Position numbers and translations under genes: made by a program. Below, in pieces: positions 13,296 through 26,570 of a stretch of DNA of 64,000 nucleotides (the first letter of the stretch is position 1; every line of letters starts with the position of its first letter). The stretch covers positions 38,875,200 through 38,939,199 of the forward strand of contig CM037843.1 of the NCBI GenBank assembly GCA_021234535.1, written 5' to 3'. Source of the DNA: Stichopus chloronotus. Taxonomy: Eukaryota > Echinodermata > Holothuroidea > Aspidochirotida > Stichopodidae. The notes beneath the pieces are model-generated. The model searched no databases, was not told where the DNA came from, and was given only the letters and a program-made list of their open reading frames with translations.

Positions 13296-14437
13296 TGCCG
13301 ACTACATTACTACATTCTAATGAACGCACAAGCATTGAGGCCTTCAATTAAAGAAAGCAAATAGAATTGACTCAGTGCTTGCTCTACTTAATATAGCACC
13401 AAAAAAGTACAAAGGAACTTATGAAAAGATGATTGGATGTATAACGTAGTACCAAGACCGTCGCAACTGAAAGATTTCACTCCTTTGCCTACGTCACTGT
13501 CTTTCCCTCTCTCTCTTTTCTTGTCACATTGACGATTTTGCTCACACTGATGGTAATTCACCAGCGTATTGAATTTGCACTGTTACAGCTTTGGGTCTGT
13601 CACCGTAAACGTAAATAAGAAAAGCGATAAACCAAAACTGAACGACATTCCGAAAGGGATGTCGCCTTAACGTCAAATAATATTTCGGCACCCTCAGTCA
13701 CGCGACCAGCGGGTAGTACGTATAGATGCAAAATGTAACCAGACTGTACACAGTCATTTGCTTAATATTTATGAACTGCAATTTCCATTATACGTTCCAT
13801 TCAAACAAACACGCAGTTATGAAACAATCTCACTTAGTTCAATACTCCTGGAAGAATTGAGCTTTTGTTTAACGGTAATTGCACCCTTCGAAACGAAAAC
13901 ATCTTTACGATTCTTCACTAACTATTGAAAGACTGATCTGAAGATGATTCAGTTTCCACAGTGTTACATGTACCATGCCGCTACAGTCTCCAGTGCCAGA
14001 TCGGGTGAGAACTTAATGCTTGAGGGAGGGGGTGGGGTGGGATTATCCAGGCTTATCTCTCTTGCATGCCAAGGCGTCGGGGGGGGGTAACTCTCCGGGG
14101 AATGTCGGCCCCCACGAATTCTTTGTTGCATATCAGCAACAAAAATATATGATTGGCATAAAGGCTGATTTTTACACTTACTATTTTACTTGCTCTGAAA
14201 ATTCTAGGAGGATTCGATCCGGCGTTTTTTTTTGTTTTTTTGTCACAAACAAGGCTTATTATAGGTTACACACTTGGAGTCGAACTATTAGATGACGGTT
14301 TCTTTTCACAAAATATGAAAGGTATAGCCTGGCTATAGTGCGTCTCAGGGTGAGACTGGAATGGGGGGAGGTATTTCTCCCAAATTGTGAACATATATCC
14401 TTCTTTTCTCATTTCCTAAGATCAGTAATCATTAGGC

Positions 14438-14463
14438 GGGGGGGGGGGGGGGGGGGGGGGGGG
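14438..14463 (+). repeat. Poly-G tract of 26 bases
   Basis: This is an uninterrupted run of 26 G, the longest homopolymer in the window. Other G/C runs of 11 or more lie at 3723-3733 (C), 4309-4323, 8072-8084 (C), 13085-13099, 32798-32810, 50193-50204, 50939-50952, 54006-54023 (C) and 60131-60142. The true length may differ from the assembly because such runs sequence poorly. Confidence 0.9.
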
Positions 14464-15402
14464 TGGAGCAGTGTACACATGATAGTCTGCAGGTCCTTAA
14501 TTGAGATGACTTGAAATCGATTGAACCCTATTACACTCAGGAATTCTCCTTAATTCGGTAAACCTTCATATGATTTCTTTCCACCTTTTCGTGTTTCTGT
14601 TTTCCCCTGGCGAAATTAGTTCTGTGCGAATTTAGTGCAGTACAGTGCATATTTGGACGTGTGTTATTTTCATATTCCTTCCCGTAGTTTTCACGCCGGT
14701 AATGTTTCTCAGTGCGGAAGGGAACTTTCTTAAACTTACCCCCATTCTTCCAGGAAATCTAGGAAACAAATTTCAGGACTGACGTTACCAAAGAGGAAAA
14801 AGCCTGAGCCGTGTGTGGATAGTGTTTTCTTAGGCAGAAGCCAAGTCGGATAGTCATGTGAGGGTGAGTGTGTGGGGGCGGTGGGTTGGGAGGTAGATAG
14901 GAGTAGATAGAAGAAGAGGGACCACGGTGTTCACCACCACGTGTGATATAACGTTGATAATTTTTATTTTTTCAGGACAAAAATGCTTATGGCGAGAATT
15001 TTCTGAAAGGATGGTGGCGGGGGTTCCGTCCCACCTGGCGGCATGACTTTTCAAGCCAATGATCAAGAGGGTTTTCACCCCAGGCTGGTTTATCGATAAT
15101 TATGGCAATAGATCTATTGGTAACTGGATACCCTTCATTCTCATTAATTTTTCATAACCTGCTTTTGTCATCATTTAAATATTTCAAATAGTTTTTCTGT
15201 ATTTATTGGCTTCGAAACCTGCTTAATTGAAAGGCTTTCCTGGGTTCATAGGACACTGACCTGTTGCACGCAGTCTACGTGACAAAGTTGCCAGTCATCT
15301 GGAGTGTACATACAAAATGTACACGTGGAAGTCTGTTCAGCAAGGTACGTCCTATGGATTTTGGAAAATCATTTTGGGCATAGCGCCATCGTTTAAGAAA
15401 AC

Positions 15403-15417
15403 ATGGCAGCTACCAAG
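15403..15417 (+). CDS. UGP2: Candidate UGP2 exon 1a (distal first coding exon)
   Basis: ATG GCA GCT ACC AAG (MAATK), then GTAAGC, a near-consensus donor. The start has A at -3 and G at +4, and a TAA lies in the same frame 9 bases upstream, so if this is exon 1 the ATG is the true start. The exon ends in phase 0, exactly as exon 2 (38218) needs, and gives a 503-residue protein, inside the 497-508 range of the human isoforms. There is no transcript evidence, and a chance ATG...GTAAG pair in 23 kb is possible. Exon 1b at 34484 is the rival or alternative. Confidence 0.45.
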
Positions 15418-18400
15418 GTAAGCTAACTTACGTAGTTTCAGTAATCAGTGTTTGCGTTTCATCTCACAATTCCGCCTAACAATGAAGAACGATACTCGAA
15501 GATAAGGTTAAGCTAATCGTCGGAATGTAATTGCGCTTATCTTGTTTGTCAACAAAGAATTTTAGGCTTGGAATATCTTAGCATAATGTAGGACTGGTTA
15601 GACTGTACAGTTCAAGTGATAACGTAATTCCCATTTGATTTTACGTTGCACTGCAGTAACGTCAGACGAACAGTTGAAAGGTAGCGTTCTGTGTTAGTAC
15701 TGCAGTCTCCTTGTCAGGCTTGTGTATTGCAATCTAAGACTCACTTAGGTAGCTTCAACAATGGAGTAATAACAGTTCAGTCCTTGCACCAAATACTAAC
15801 TTCCTTAGGCGTACCTGCCTGTTTATTTATGTGTTCGTAACAGTCAGTGTCTAGTTTTACATGTGGGAAGGAATAGTCCTGAAATTATGAGATGAGTGGT
15901 GTTTACCGTGAATTTGCAAACTATGCCAATGGTACTATTAGGCATAAGTATCATTATTATTGATGAAGAAAAGAAGCTGGGGTTGGGGGTCAAAAGTCAC
16001 TGAAACCTGGTTATCCTAATGAGGTGACTGTTGAATGTGCTCTTAAGGAAATCTGTCATTCCAAGTTTGTGACACTTCCACCCGCCGAAGTCAGACTAAT
16101 CAGTGTTGTCTTAAATGAAGATGTATTCATCCAATGCGAAATTGTGTAACCGAACTGAACGAAGATAAACTTATTCTGCCTTCGCATGACATCCCAAAAC
16201 AAAATTAACTATCCCCAAGGTGTACTTTGAGTGTGCATGCCATTGACTTAGGAAATGACAAAAAATGGTGGCGTGCTTCATTATTTCAATCTGCCAAATC
16301 TAAGCTTTCAAACATTGTTATTAGGAATATTGGACTAGATGCTCGCTGGATTGGCCTGCGCAGTCAATGCCTAGCTTCCTATACTACTGTCTACATTGCA
16401 GTACTACTTGGCAGTATTAAATGGTCACTTAACCTACAACTTGCGCTTGACTACAACTTTGACAAGGAGATTTTACTACTTCTATGTCCTCAGTTAGTGC
16501 AACCAGTTTTTGAGTACTGCCGTCAAGCTTGAAATCGCTTTTCAAGGCAGGACCTTTGCTATATAGGTCCCGAGAAAGTAAATCAGCATTTCACTACATA
16601 GGCCCACGGCTTAATTTAAGAGTTTCCTTATTGCTGTAGATTGGACCTGTTGCTTTAGGAGCAGGACTTATGCCATTACGGCATTAGAGTTAAGGCTTTT
16701 CAGACTGGACCATATTAAAGATTTGGGGTATGTTGATTATCAGGAGTTGTTTATTGTAAGGGACACAGGTGCGACCAGGTTCCATGAGCACTTTTAAATT
16801 GTTCAAGGGTGTATGTCATTTAGATCTAGGCCTTTGTTGGGAGGTATATCTTTTCATTCTATTTTCTCATAATGCCAAAAATAGCCTCACAGTCGAGTGC
16901 ACTGCCATAAAGTACTTTCAAGGCAGAACTAACTACAGATAGATTGACACAGTGATTGGGGAATAATATACCTTGCCCAGATGACTCCCTTTGTGTTCCC
17001 ATCCGCCATCAGATTTTTGTTTGATGATACAAAGGTAGGAACATTACAAACATTTCTATTTGGCGATTTCCAATGCCAAAATGTTGTACAAATTTGCCTC
17101 CAAATAACTGGAGCTGTTTTGCACTTCATCCCCTAAGTAGCCTCAAGCATTTGCAAAAAACATAGGGCCTATGTCTATATTAGGACTTACACAATGAAGA
17201 GACTTTTTTTTTTTCTCTTTTGTGCTTTTACAGTGTACCGCATGTGCAATGTCCCTGAAAAGTTTGTCCTAGGCTCAAAATGCAGCTTGCACAAAATTCG
17301 TTTCTTCTGCTTAAAACAGCTCCATTTGGATCAATTAAAACTCTTTTGAACCCTCTGTATCAGGGTTAAGTGATTTAAATCATAATTCTAATGGAAAAAG
17401 CATGATTTGAATTGATATATTTGATTAAATCCTTTTATGTGATTTAAATTATTTTCCTTTTTTTTCAATAAAAAAAATCACCAGCCCACTTTTGCATTTA
17501 ACAGTGTGTCAGGCTGTTACTGGATGATTGCAGGGAATCATTTTGTATCATTTGAAAGACCTATGTGTTTCAGCTGTGTGTTTCAGCCCAAAAGTTACAA
17601 TCAATTTAATAAGGGACCACACTCATGCAAGTTCTTGCATGTACTGACATGTATACTGGGGGTGTTGTGAGTCGATCACCTTCAAATTACACATAATGTA
17701 ACATTTATTTGTGTGCCTTTTCATTCTGCTCCACTTGGTTTTGCTCAGGAAATAGGTTTTGAATTGAAGTAAACATTACGCAACACAATATCTGTGCTGG
17801 AATCTTGACTTGAATAAATCACCGCGGCAAAAGATCTCTTGAAATGCTCTTTATTATCAAATTCATGAATCATGGTACAAAAAAAACAAAAAAAAAACAA
17901 TACAAATATTGTCTTGGCACCAAAATTTTGAATGAGAGACATTCTGGTCAGTGTTGTTGGTAAGACCTGAAATATGCTAGTTAGCTTATGATGCAGAAAC
18001 TTGTAAATTGACTGTTAGTAAAATGTTTCCTTGAAAATGAGAAAAATAACACAGCAAATTCTTCTTTTTGATGGTGTTTGAAGTATGTAAGATGCTGGAG
18101 TTGTTGGCTGTGTATGTTGGAATCACATTGCCTCTTTACTGCTACTGTAGACTGGAGTTTAGAATGCAGTGATTAACTGAAGATACTGACTCAAGATAAC
18201 CCCCAGTATTCTTGTAAATGAAGATGCCTTTGGGTTGCTCTTTAACTTGTCAACTCATTTTGCAACCATAATGCAATGAGGCTTTTCATTTATATCCTCT
18301 ATTTTTTTTGTATTTTAAGTGATATTACTGTACAACTTTGATTCTAGAAATGTTGAGAGATAATTTGTTTGCACTTTGCCAATTATAATATATTTGGCAA

Positions 18401-18887
18401 GTCTCTGCCTCAGCAGTAGCCTTATAAGGTGTTTTCTGTTAAAAAAAGAACAGTACATTAGAAAATAGCACAAATTTACCTTTGGATAACGACACATGAA
18501 CATCGTTGATGCCTAACAAGAATGATAACAAACTTGATTATGATACCTTGAGGTAGACCTACCATGAGGTGTATTATTGCAGATAACATATTGGACCCAA
18601 AGTCGTAAGTAGCTAGCAAACTAGTCGTAAGCTGTACCTCAAATACCATATAAGCATAGAGCTTCCTTGATAATATCAGTGGTGTAAAAAACCTTGGATG
18701 ATGAAGGAGAAGAGGCCCACCAATTGTGGAAAGTTTGTTTATATATAGCCCAGAGGAGATTTTATCTATCAAGCTCACAGTTGCCACTGTCAGTTGAGTG
18801 GCTTTCTGCAAGCCATCCTGAAAAATGTTTAAAAGTTTTAATATTTATCAAGGAAATTCATAAGCCTGTTAGCAAGGGTGAAATTAA

Positions 18888-19232
18888 AGGGAAATAGGGC
18901 CTTTGTTTGACAGAAAACAACAACAGATTTAAAACCAGTGCTTGTAAAGGTTGAATGACAGATTATTCAAAATAAGGAAGGACTGTAGCCTTCTTTTTAA
19001 GAAATACGTTTCTCATAGATAGAAATTCAGTTATTTGTTGCTCAACAATAATTTGTTCACCCAAACTTTTCAAAATTCAAATGATGCATCTTCCATTACT
19101 CACCACATGCATAATGTTTTGAGAAGATGAAGGTCTTGCAGGTGTTTATTAGTGTGACTGAATGGTTCAATAATGATTCAAGCTATTTTCTTCGTATGCC
19201 ATGTTGATATTTTCTAAATGCCCTATTTCCCT
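18888..19232. mobile_element. TTAA-flanked MITE, piggyBac-type, copy A (345 bp)
   Basis: The termini AGGGAAATAGGGC and GCCCTATTTCCCT are perfect inverted repeats. They are flanked directly by TTAA on both sides (18884-18887 and 19233-19236), the target duplication of the piggyBac superfamily. There is no internal ORF, so the element is non-autonomous. Related copies are at 36330-36673 and about 9180-9540. Confidence 0.85.
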
Positions 19233-19570
19233 TTAAGGTTAGCTGAACCAGGATCCACCTTCTGTCAAAACTGTTTCCTGGTTCCCTGGTCTTTTATGTA
19301 ACCAGGAGTCGCTTTGAGTTGAAAAGGACACTGGGACAATTTTTCAGTTTTGTGTGCATATTAGTTACGTTCAAGAATGACCTATGACAGATGCTACTTT
19401 CAGTAAAAAGTGGTGCCTGTTTATGTTTGGATTGGGGAGGGGGGGTTAACAGGTCCTGTTTAGCGGCCTATTGTACATAAGGTGATCAAATATTTTGGAG
19501 ACCGAAGATATTATTGGTCTATAACTAGGGAACACTTAATTTCCCCCAGACATGAAGATTGAGATTTCTT

Positions 19571-19871
19571 AGGCAAGCTTAAAGTCAGGTGGAAACACAC
19601 CACTTGAGAAGGATTGATTTAAAGTTTGTGATAAAGGATCTCGACCAATATCATCATTTGCACTTTTGAGAATAGTGTGTGTGATGCCATCATAACTCAG
19701 TACTTTTTCCATTCTTAAAACCATAGGAGTAGGTGTCTGACTAGTATATGTAGGAACACATGTAAATGATTCCTCCAGATTATTTAGATTACCAATGGCA
19801 TTAATCCAAAGGGAACAACTTTTTGCATCTGCTATATCTATGGAGACCAGTATTCCCAATAGGCTAGGCAC
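19571..19871 (-). mobile_element. LINE fossil: N-terminal part of a reverse transcriptase domain
   Basis: The minus-strand frame reads ...YDGITHTILKSANDDIG then PLSQTLNQSFSSGVFPPDFK. This is the DGI...LK...PLT.IFN.SL..G.FP..WK.A block at the start of non-LTR retrotransposon reverse transcriptases. The frame stops just after it, and no YADD core follows on the minus strand at lower coordinates. The upstream part of the frame does not match anything I recognise. It is a short dead fragment. Confidence 0.75.
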
Positions 19872-22429
19872 CCAATGTTTTTAAACCAAACTTCAGGCCT
19901 GGCCCAACTCAAGTCCATACTGGCAAATGTAGCATTTCATACCAACATATATTGATGTAAACTTTTATGCTAACATTATCACACAGTATTTCGTACCTCA
20001 TCGCTTCTATAGATGCACAAATGAATTGTTGCATGGCGAAGACTTCACTTCATAAAACCATAATTGCCTTGTTGTGCACTGTCCCATGAGTTTACATGTC
20101 TACCTACTGTATGCTGTCATAATTTGTGTTTGCTGGAATGAAATAAGTGATTGCAAATCCTTAAATTTTATACCTGTAGTATTTGCCATTGGATGCATGT
20201 ACAGTCTATGATGTAGTAATCACAGTGTGCTGCTCTGATGCAATTTATTACTACTTTCACTTGATTGCCAACGTGTCACTGCCTCAGTGAAAGTTAATTT
20301 GTTGTGCGTTGTACATTTGTTGGATTGTGGAAACCAGATAAGCAAGTATGGAGATAAGGCTACTGTATTCTTAGTTTGTGCAGCAGTGGACATGATTAAA
20401 GTATCGGCTTTTCCATCGGTTACACAATGGGTAAGTTTGTCCAATGTCTTTGTGGATATTAAAGTAAGGTTATAATGTCAGTTTATACAGAAGTCTCAAT
20501 ATTGATAGTTGAGTACCAAGAGACAATCATACCAGTTAGACTTGCCATCCTCAGTAATGACAAACCTTGAGGCTTTTGCCAGAAAACCTAGAAATCACAT
20601 TTAAAACCTGAAGAGTTTATATTATGAAAAGTGTACTTTACTATATGTACGCTCAGTTGAAAGACTGAGATTTTTTTTCTAATCACCATCTCAATGTACA
20701 CAATGTTATCCTCTGAAAAAAAAATGTTCCGCTGTTTTTAGTCATTAGTTTTACAACAATAGATCTGGAATTCAATAACAACTTAAAACAGTGATGAAAA
20801 GCAGATCATGAATCTAAGTCAAATGAGGAAATGTCCTTGTACTGCATCAAAATGAGGTCTGATATTTGCACAATGAGATTATATGCAAAACTGTGAAACT
20901 TGAAATGGTTAGAGTTGGCAAGTTTACCAGTTGCTGCCTGGCAACAACTTTAGGTACCCAGCATATTGTTTTAATTGCATACCTGCCATATTTAGTTTTA
21001 CATGGACTTTTATGGTGTACCTCTTAATTTCCTTGAGATGATTTCTTTTACATGTTCGGATTGCAAAATCAAGTTATGTTGATTGACATGTGACATTTAG
21101 ATGCACTAAACTCCTGCTAATATCAATAATATGAATGAACTGGCAGACCCTCTGCAATCCAGACACAGGTGTGATTTCTATGCTGTATTCTGTTTCATGA
21201 GTGGCTCACATTCTTTACGTGCTCCTCATCCTAGAAATTTCCTGACTTACGTAAATGAAAGACATCTCAAAACTTCAGTGAACTTTCATTAATCTCTATA
21301 AGTATAGCTACATCTTGATTCTCTGCTCTCATTTGCCCATCATGCATCCTGAGTGTTCTCGTGGTTGACGTTCAATGTTTCCATGTAGTTTTGGTTGCTC
21401 CCTCACTGCAATAAACAATGTAAGAAAAGTTTCTTATGAAATGATGAAGACAGCATCGAAAAATTACTGTAACGTGAGCTGAACCCTCTAGAAGGTGGAA
21501 GCATTTTGTAGAAAGCATATCATTGTTTGCAGAAAGTATGTATCCTGGTCCGTAATCAAGGCTCAGACTTTCTTTTTCTTCATGTTGTATGCTTCTGCCA
21601 TGAATGTGCTGATATTTGAAATAGCAGTTTCTTTGGAAGGAAAAAGATCATTTTACAGCAGTAGTCTGCTGCCGTCACCGTGAGGGTTTGAACGGTGATG
21701 ACTAGGGATACACAGATATGGTTTTTTTTTGCTGGTGTTCCGATGGCTGACGTTTATGTCACAACTTCGGGTTGATATCTGATCTGACTACGAAGGACAT
21801 TCTGTCCTTAAGATGGTTTATTTTGTGTACAATTATAGTTCTGGAGTGCTTTTATCGTGATTGAATCATTGCAGTTGTACAGGGATTTAAATAGGAAAGA
21901 TACCTTCCTGAACGATAAAAGAGCCTTTTCACCCTGAACAAATTTACAAGGGTGTTAGTTCTTACCCTGGTTCATGGATTAATTTGCCCCAGAATGCAAA
22001 TCGTTTGCATGTTGCTGAACTTCGGCAGACTTTGGCAGATGGAAGTCGATCAAGTTTGCCGATCCAGTAGCGTTAATTGTTGGTCTGATGTCTGGTTGAT
22101 CCTTGGTAGTGAAGTCCGTGACATGTCATATCTACAGACATTTTACGCTTTATCTAGCCAATTCCTATTTGAAACAGTGAAATAGAAGTTGAGAAAATAC
22201 ATCCACCTGCTCTGTTATAATGCTACTATACGTTTATACAAAAGTCCCAACTATTTCTGCCCTTGTTATGAAAATTTTAAGTCAGGTTGTTCAATAACGG
22301 CAGCAGCTTCTTAAGTTCTAATCTAGTACTGGTTGTTCACCCATTTAGCTTCTTGATACATTAGTGTGCTGTTTGCATATGTGTGATACCTTTGTGACAA
22401 TGACAAGTGGATGGACTAAGTGTGAATGG

Positions 22430-22690
22430 ATCTATTTTTACTGTTGCTTGTAATTAAGCATCACATCAGTGTAAATTGTCACTTGCTTGAAGATCAAGTA
22501 CAGCACACACCTTAATAAGTCAATAATCAATGTTCATCAGTGGAAAGAGAAGTATCAATTGAATGCCTTGCTTTGACAGTTTGTGTCAGCATTGCACTAC
22601 AAAATGCATGGACGTGGTGAAATAGAGAGAAAGAAACGTTCCTGTCCAGTGTGCAACTTTACGCTTGTATGAATTGAAATACTGACTCTG
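22430..22690 (+). repeat. Dispersed repeat, copy 1 (pair with 57436-57715)
   Basis: Shared blocks with 57436-57715, in the same order and orientation: TTTTTACTGTTGCT, AAGCATCACAT, ACTTGCTTGA, TCAATGTTCATCAGTGG, GTCAGCATTG and TGCATGGAC. Neither copy has an ORF. The ends are not defined. Confidence 0.65.
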
Positions 22691-22784
22691 AATATACCGT
22701 CAAAGCAACATATGGAATGAATAACAAGCAAAAAAAGTGACCGGGAAATTAAAGTTAACTATTTTGAAATGTGCTAAAACATAG

Positions 22785-22858
22785 GTGCTAGACTGGGATT
22801 CAAACCAACCACCTTCGGAATACAAGTCCGACGATCTATTGATTGAACTATCCAGCCC
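22785..22858 (-). repeat. tRNA-Thr(TGT)-like sequence: tRNA pseudogene or SINE head
   Basis: The minus strand folds as a tRNA. The acceptor stem GGCTGGA pairs with TCTAGCA at 6 of 7 positions. The anticodon stem TCGGA/TCCGA is perfect around loop CTTGTAT (anticodon TGT). The B-box region is GGTTTGAATCC instead of GGTTCGAATCC, and the T stem has mismatches. The changed B box and weak T stem argue against a working tRNA gene. It lies about 35 bp from a GTGTG-rich dispersed repeat, so it could be the head of a SINE. Confidence 0.65.
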
Positions 22859-22889
22859 TGTGATTGGTAGTGACCCAAAATTGATATTT

Positions 22890-22980
22890 TTGGTTCCTTG
22901 TGTTAACAAAGGAACCTATGCAGTCAAGTAAGCATGTGTATGTGTGCAAGTGTGTGTGTGTATGTGACACCATTGGAATG
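22890..22980 (+). repeat. GTGTG-rich dispersed repeat with GGTTCCTT hairpin
   Basis: The hairpin GGTTCCTT...AAGGAACC is followed by CTATGCAG and a GTGTGTG tract ending GTGACAC. A matching sequence, reverse-complemented, lies at about 57185-57265 (GGAACCTATGCAG ... GTGTGTGT ... GTGACAC). Related GTGTG repeats without the hairpin lie at 30836 and 32835. Confidence 0.55.
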
Positions 22981-24604
22981 CGAGGAATGTGGCACGATAA
23001 CTCAATAATCGAGTGCTCACTTCTTCTCAAACTTGGTTTATATGTGTATAATATTGAGTAGATGTGCCCTTTAGCTTATGGTGCCTATATCTTGCATATT
23101 AATGAGTTGGTCGGACTTAATGTAAATTCCTAACATGTCAATATCTTTGCAGTGTCGTGTCCGATTTGCTTCAAATGTGGTCGGAAGTTGTCGTTAGATA
23201 TTAGGTACATGACCATGCCATTTTTATTTTCAATGTCATTAGCACTTTGGCATTTTTGGCTTCAGTTTGTGTAAGAGTGTATGTAAAATTTAAAATTTGT
23301 GTGCATGCTGTGAGCAATTGATCTTTGGTTACTGAAATTTGTTTGCTCCATTTTTATGCTATGGATGCTTATATGTTCCATCAGTCCCCCTCCAGCAAAT
23401 CATGGAAGTACTGCTTGAGGTAGTAGTTTCATGATCAAATGAAAAAGCAGCAGCGCTGTGAGAAGTACTGTAGGTGCTGATACCAGCAAGTTTTGCCTGG
23501 AACAATTTACATCCATTTGCTTCTTTTGATTCATGCGTTGATGTAAATGGCTTTTTATTAGTAAGGTGGGCAGGACACTATGAAAGAAAATAAGTCAGTT
23601 GGTGTTTTTACTAGTGAAAACTAGACTGTAGCAATCCCCCTAGGGCATGCTCTCAGTGTTGGGTGGATTTTAAAGGGGCATAGATATGATAAGCATTATT
23701 GCAATTCGCAGAATCACTTCTTTCGGGCCTTAAATGAAAGATTCACAGCTGTTTGTAGTATGTAAAATAAATGAGATATCGCTGTATATTTTAAGAATCA
23801 ACATTTTCAATTCATTGCACTCATTGAAATGGCTTCTTTGATATTCATGAACTCCAACATAACATTTTACAGTATGTATATTCCAAGTACAAGGAATCAT
23901 TATGCCCTCGGGCTGTTATGAAATCATGCTAAATGCTTCTTCTCTTACAGATCGTATGTACCACTGTTGGTGACTGGTCACCTTAGTGCTATGGAAGTGG
24001 TTCCATCTAGGTGTTTATCATGTTCAAGGTCCAATGTCCGAAATAGGCCATATGGGCATTTTGTAAAATCACGAAAAGTGTTTTTTTTCTCGACAGATTT
24101 TACGTTACAAAAGTGAGGGTTCATGTTCCAAACGTGGGCCATGTGAGCTATTGTACAAAATAATGCAATATGCTCCTTTTACTTCATAATTACATTTCTG
24201 TACCTTTGTGCAAGGAACCACCGTGTGCCCTTATGCTTTTGTTTGCTTTCTTAAAAATACATCACAAAATATAGTTTTAGCTCTGAAGAAATGTCAATTA
24301 ACTAATTCAACAAGGGTCTATATCCTTTCATAGTTTAATGGAAAATCTGCGTATCCCAGCAAATCAAAGATTCATTTTTATAAAAAAGAAAAATTCCTAC
24401 AGAATTCTGAATGCAGTTTGTTGTTTGGATGCTGCACAGTAACACAGACTTGCCATTTCTCACAGTTTCAGAGTGATTCTTACAGTTTTGTGCGTCATCT
24501 TACATTGAAATTTGCCATGGGACTATCTCATGGTAAAAATCACTTTCATGCAACACAAGATACGTTTCCTTGTTTATACCAAGAGTAGTGGTTTCCATGC
24601 TGGT

Positions 24605-25190
24605 TTTAAGGTCATGTGACATGAATCTAGAAAGGAGCTGGCATTATTCAAAAGTTGCAGGGTGAAATCGTGAATGAAAACCCCTTTGGAATTGTGTTGC
24701 TATCACTGTTTTTGAGATATTGCTTCTTAATTTTGATGGAAATGCAAGTTAGATAACACGAAGTGTTGCACAGTGTTGGTATGTCTTTTGTTAGGCCTAT
24801 ATGATCTCTTAATTACTGGGTTTCACACTGGTGAGTGATATCAATATTTGTCAAGAAGAAAATGTATGCTTCCAAAATAAAACCCTTGGGGGGCATATGA
24901 AATTCTCAATTGTTCTTGAAATAAAGGATAAGTAAACAAAGGATGACATAAGACGTAACATGCGAGTCCCTCTCTTGACGTCATAAATTTGCACTTTTTT
25001 TAGCCCACGTTTATTCATGATGCCCGTAAGATAGAGGAATTTGCCTATCAAAGTGTCAATATAACATGGATTTTGATGGAATTTGTGACTATTTTCAACA
25101 TGTTTAATGATTAATGCAGCCGATATGTCTTCTTTCACGTCAAACAACCTTACAGTTATCACTGAATGCTCAACATATTGTGACATCATT
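24605..25190 (+). repeat. Dispersed repeat, related to 30700-31150
   Basis: Shared ordered blocks with 30700-31150: GTCAT.TGAC.TG.ATCTAGAAA, CAAAAGTTGCAG, GGAATTGT, CTCTTGACGTCA.AAATTTGCA, TTATTCATGATGC, GGAATTTGCCT and GATTTTGATGG. Divergence is substantial and the 24.6-kb copy lacks the GTGTG tract, so this is an old interspersed family. Confidence 0.6.
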
Positions 25191-26370
25191 AGAAAGGGAA
25201 TATTTTAGCAAAATTTGTCTATGGGGTGTAGGCCTACAAGATTACATAGGTGAGGGAGAAAACCAAATCTTCATAGTTTAGAAACCACTTTAACAATGAC
25301 ATGTGAGCTTTTTTCCTTTTTTTTTTTTATAATTCTGCATGTTTTGGATGACCCCAAGGTTTTGCCATTTCTGAGGTTTTCAAGTCTGTGAACGTGTCGT
25401 ATCTTACACCAATGTATGTAATGATGGTTTACAACATACTTTACCCTTGTAACATCAGGGGAAGGGCACTCATTACGACTAGTTAACACGACTGCACTAC
25501 ATGTTGCTGTAGGTGATGACATCTGTGCTTCAAAGACAGCATCTACACTTCTACAGAGTGATGCTAACAGGCTGTACTGTCTAATAATTAGACTCAGTGC
25601 CAGCAATTAAATTGCTTTTATTTTAAAGTGTAAAGACAGAAGATTGTTTTAGAGTAATTAGCAATCCTTATTGCCTGTTTTGTTGAACCTTTGATTTGAC
25701 ATACTGTATATTTTAATGCTTCAGAGAAGAATGATAGTAGATTGTTGATATGTGCATTGGCACAACCTGGATTTGGGTCGACTTTGTTTCCAAAATTATG
25801 AGAAGGAAACCTAGAAATCAGTTTTAAAGACCACCCATCACCCCAAACTACATTTTGGCTAGGGGTAAGCAAAATTTTCAATTGGTTCCGCTCTCTGATT
25901 GACAGCAAATTCAAAAGATGCAGATTAGCTGAGCATGTTACAGATGTGGAGGAGTTTTGGACAGGCATATCAGGGGGTGGAAATAAGTGGTTGGGGAGAC
26001 TTGGAACTGTGTGGGACCATGAATGCCTTACTTTACTTTAACCATGGAGGTGAAAGTGCTTTCAGCAAACAGCGTGTTTTCCTGTGTGTGTGGAAAACAC
26101 CGTATGTCACAGTGAAAAAACGTAGTAATACCTGCTAGAAATACTGTACCATGGGTTCAGCAACTGCCTCTTTTTGTCCACACATACTCAGCAAAACCAA
26201 GGTATGCAGGTATTTGAATAAATTAGGGCATGTATTGCCTGGTGTAAGTAACCATCAAGAGAACATCTATAATATATCAGTTTAAGTGTTCAAAAGTAGA
26301 GTGCATGACAAATATTTAGATAATCATGTAAATTATGGTAGACTATGATATACAGATAGCCTGCAAAGCT

Positions 26371-26570
26371 ACAATCTTGGACAAAATTCCTTGGGATACC
26401 CCACGCCCCCGTTCAATGTTGGCTATAGGATTGCTGTTCAAAGGGTACATTCACTTCTATAGCGCAACATTGGAAAGGGGCGCGGGGTTTCATGTTATCC
26501 TCTCACCTAAAATTCAGTATTATATTTGCAACATACGACAAAGTGTCCCAACAATTTTGTCCAAGATTGT
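26371..26570. mobile_element. 200-bp TIR element, copy 1, at the left end of a 1.17-kb element
   Basis: It starts ACAATCTTGGACAAAATT and ends with the inverse, AATTTTGTCCAAGATTGT; the inverted repeats reach about 28 bp with two mismatches. It is 3 differences in 200 from copy 2 at 28152. A flanking TA before CAATC suggests a Tc1/mariner-type target. The DNA to its right, to about 27545, matches the interior of the larger element at 34967-36090. Confidence 0.85.

Noticed and set aside
16227..16532. 101-codon plus-strand open frame
   Set aside because: No recognisable domain, no homologous copy, no splice context; treated as a chance frame.
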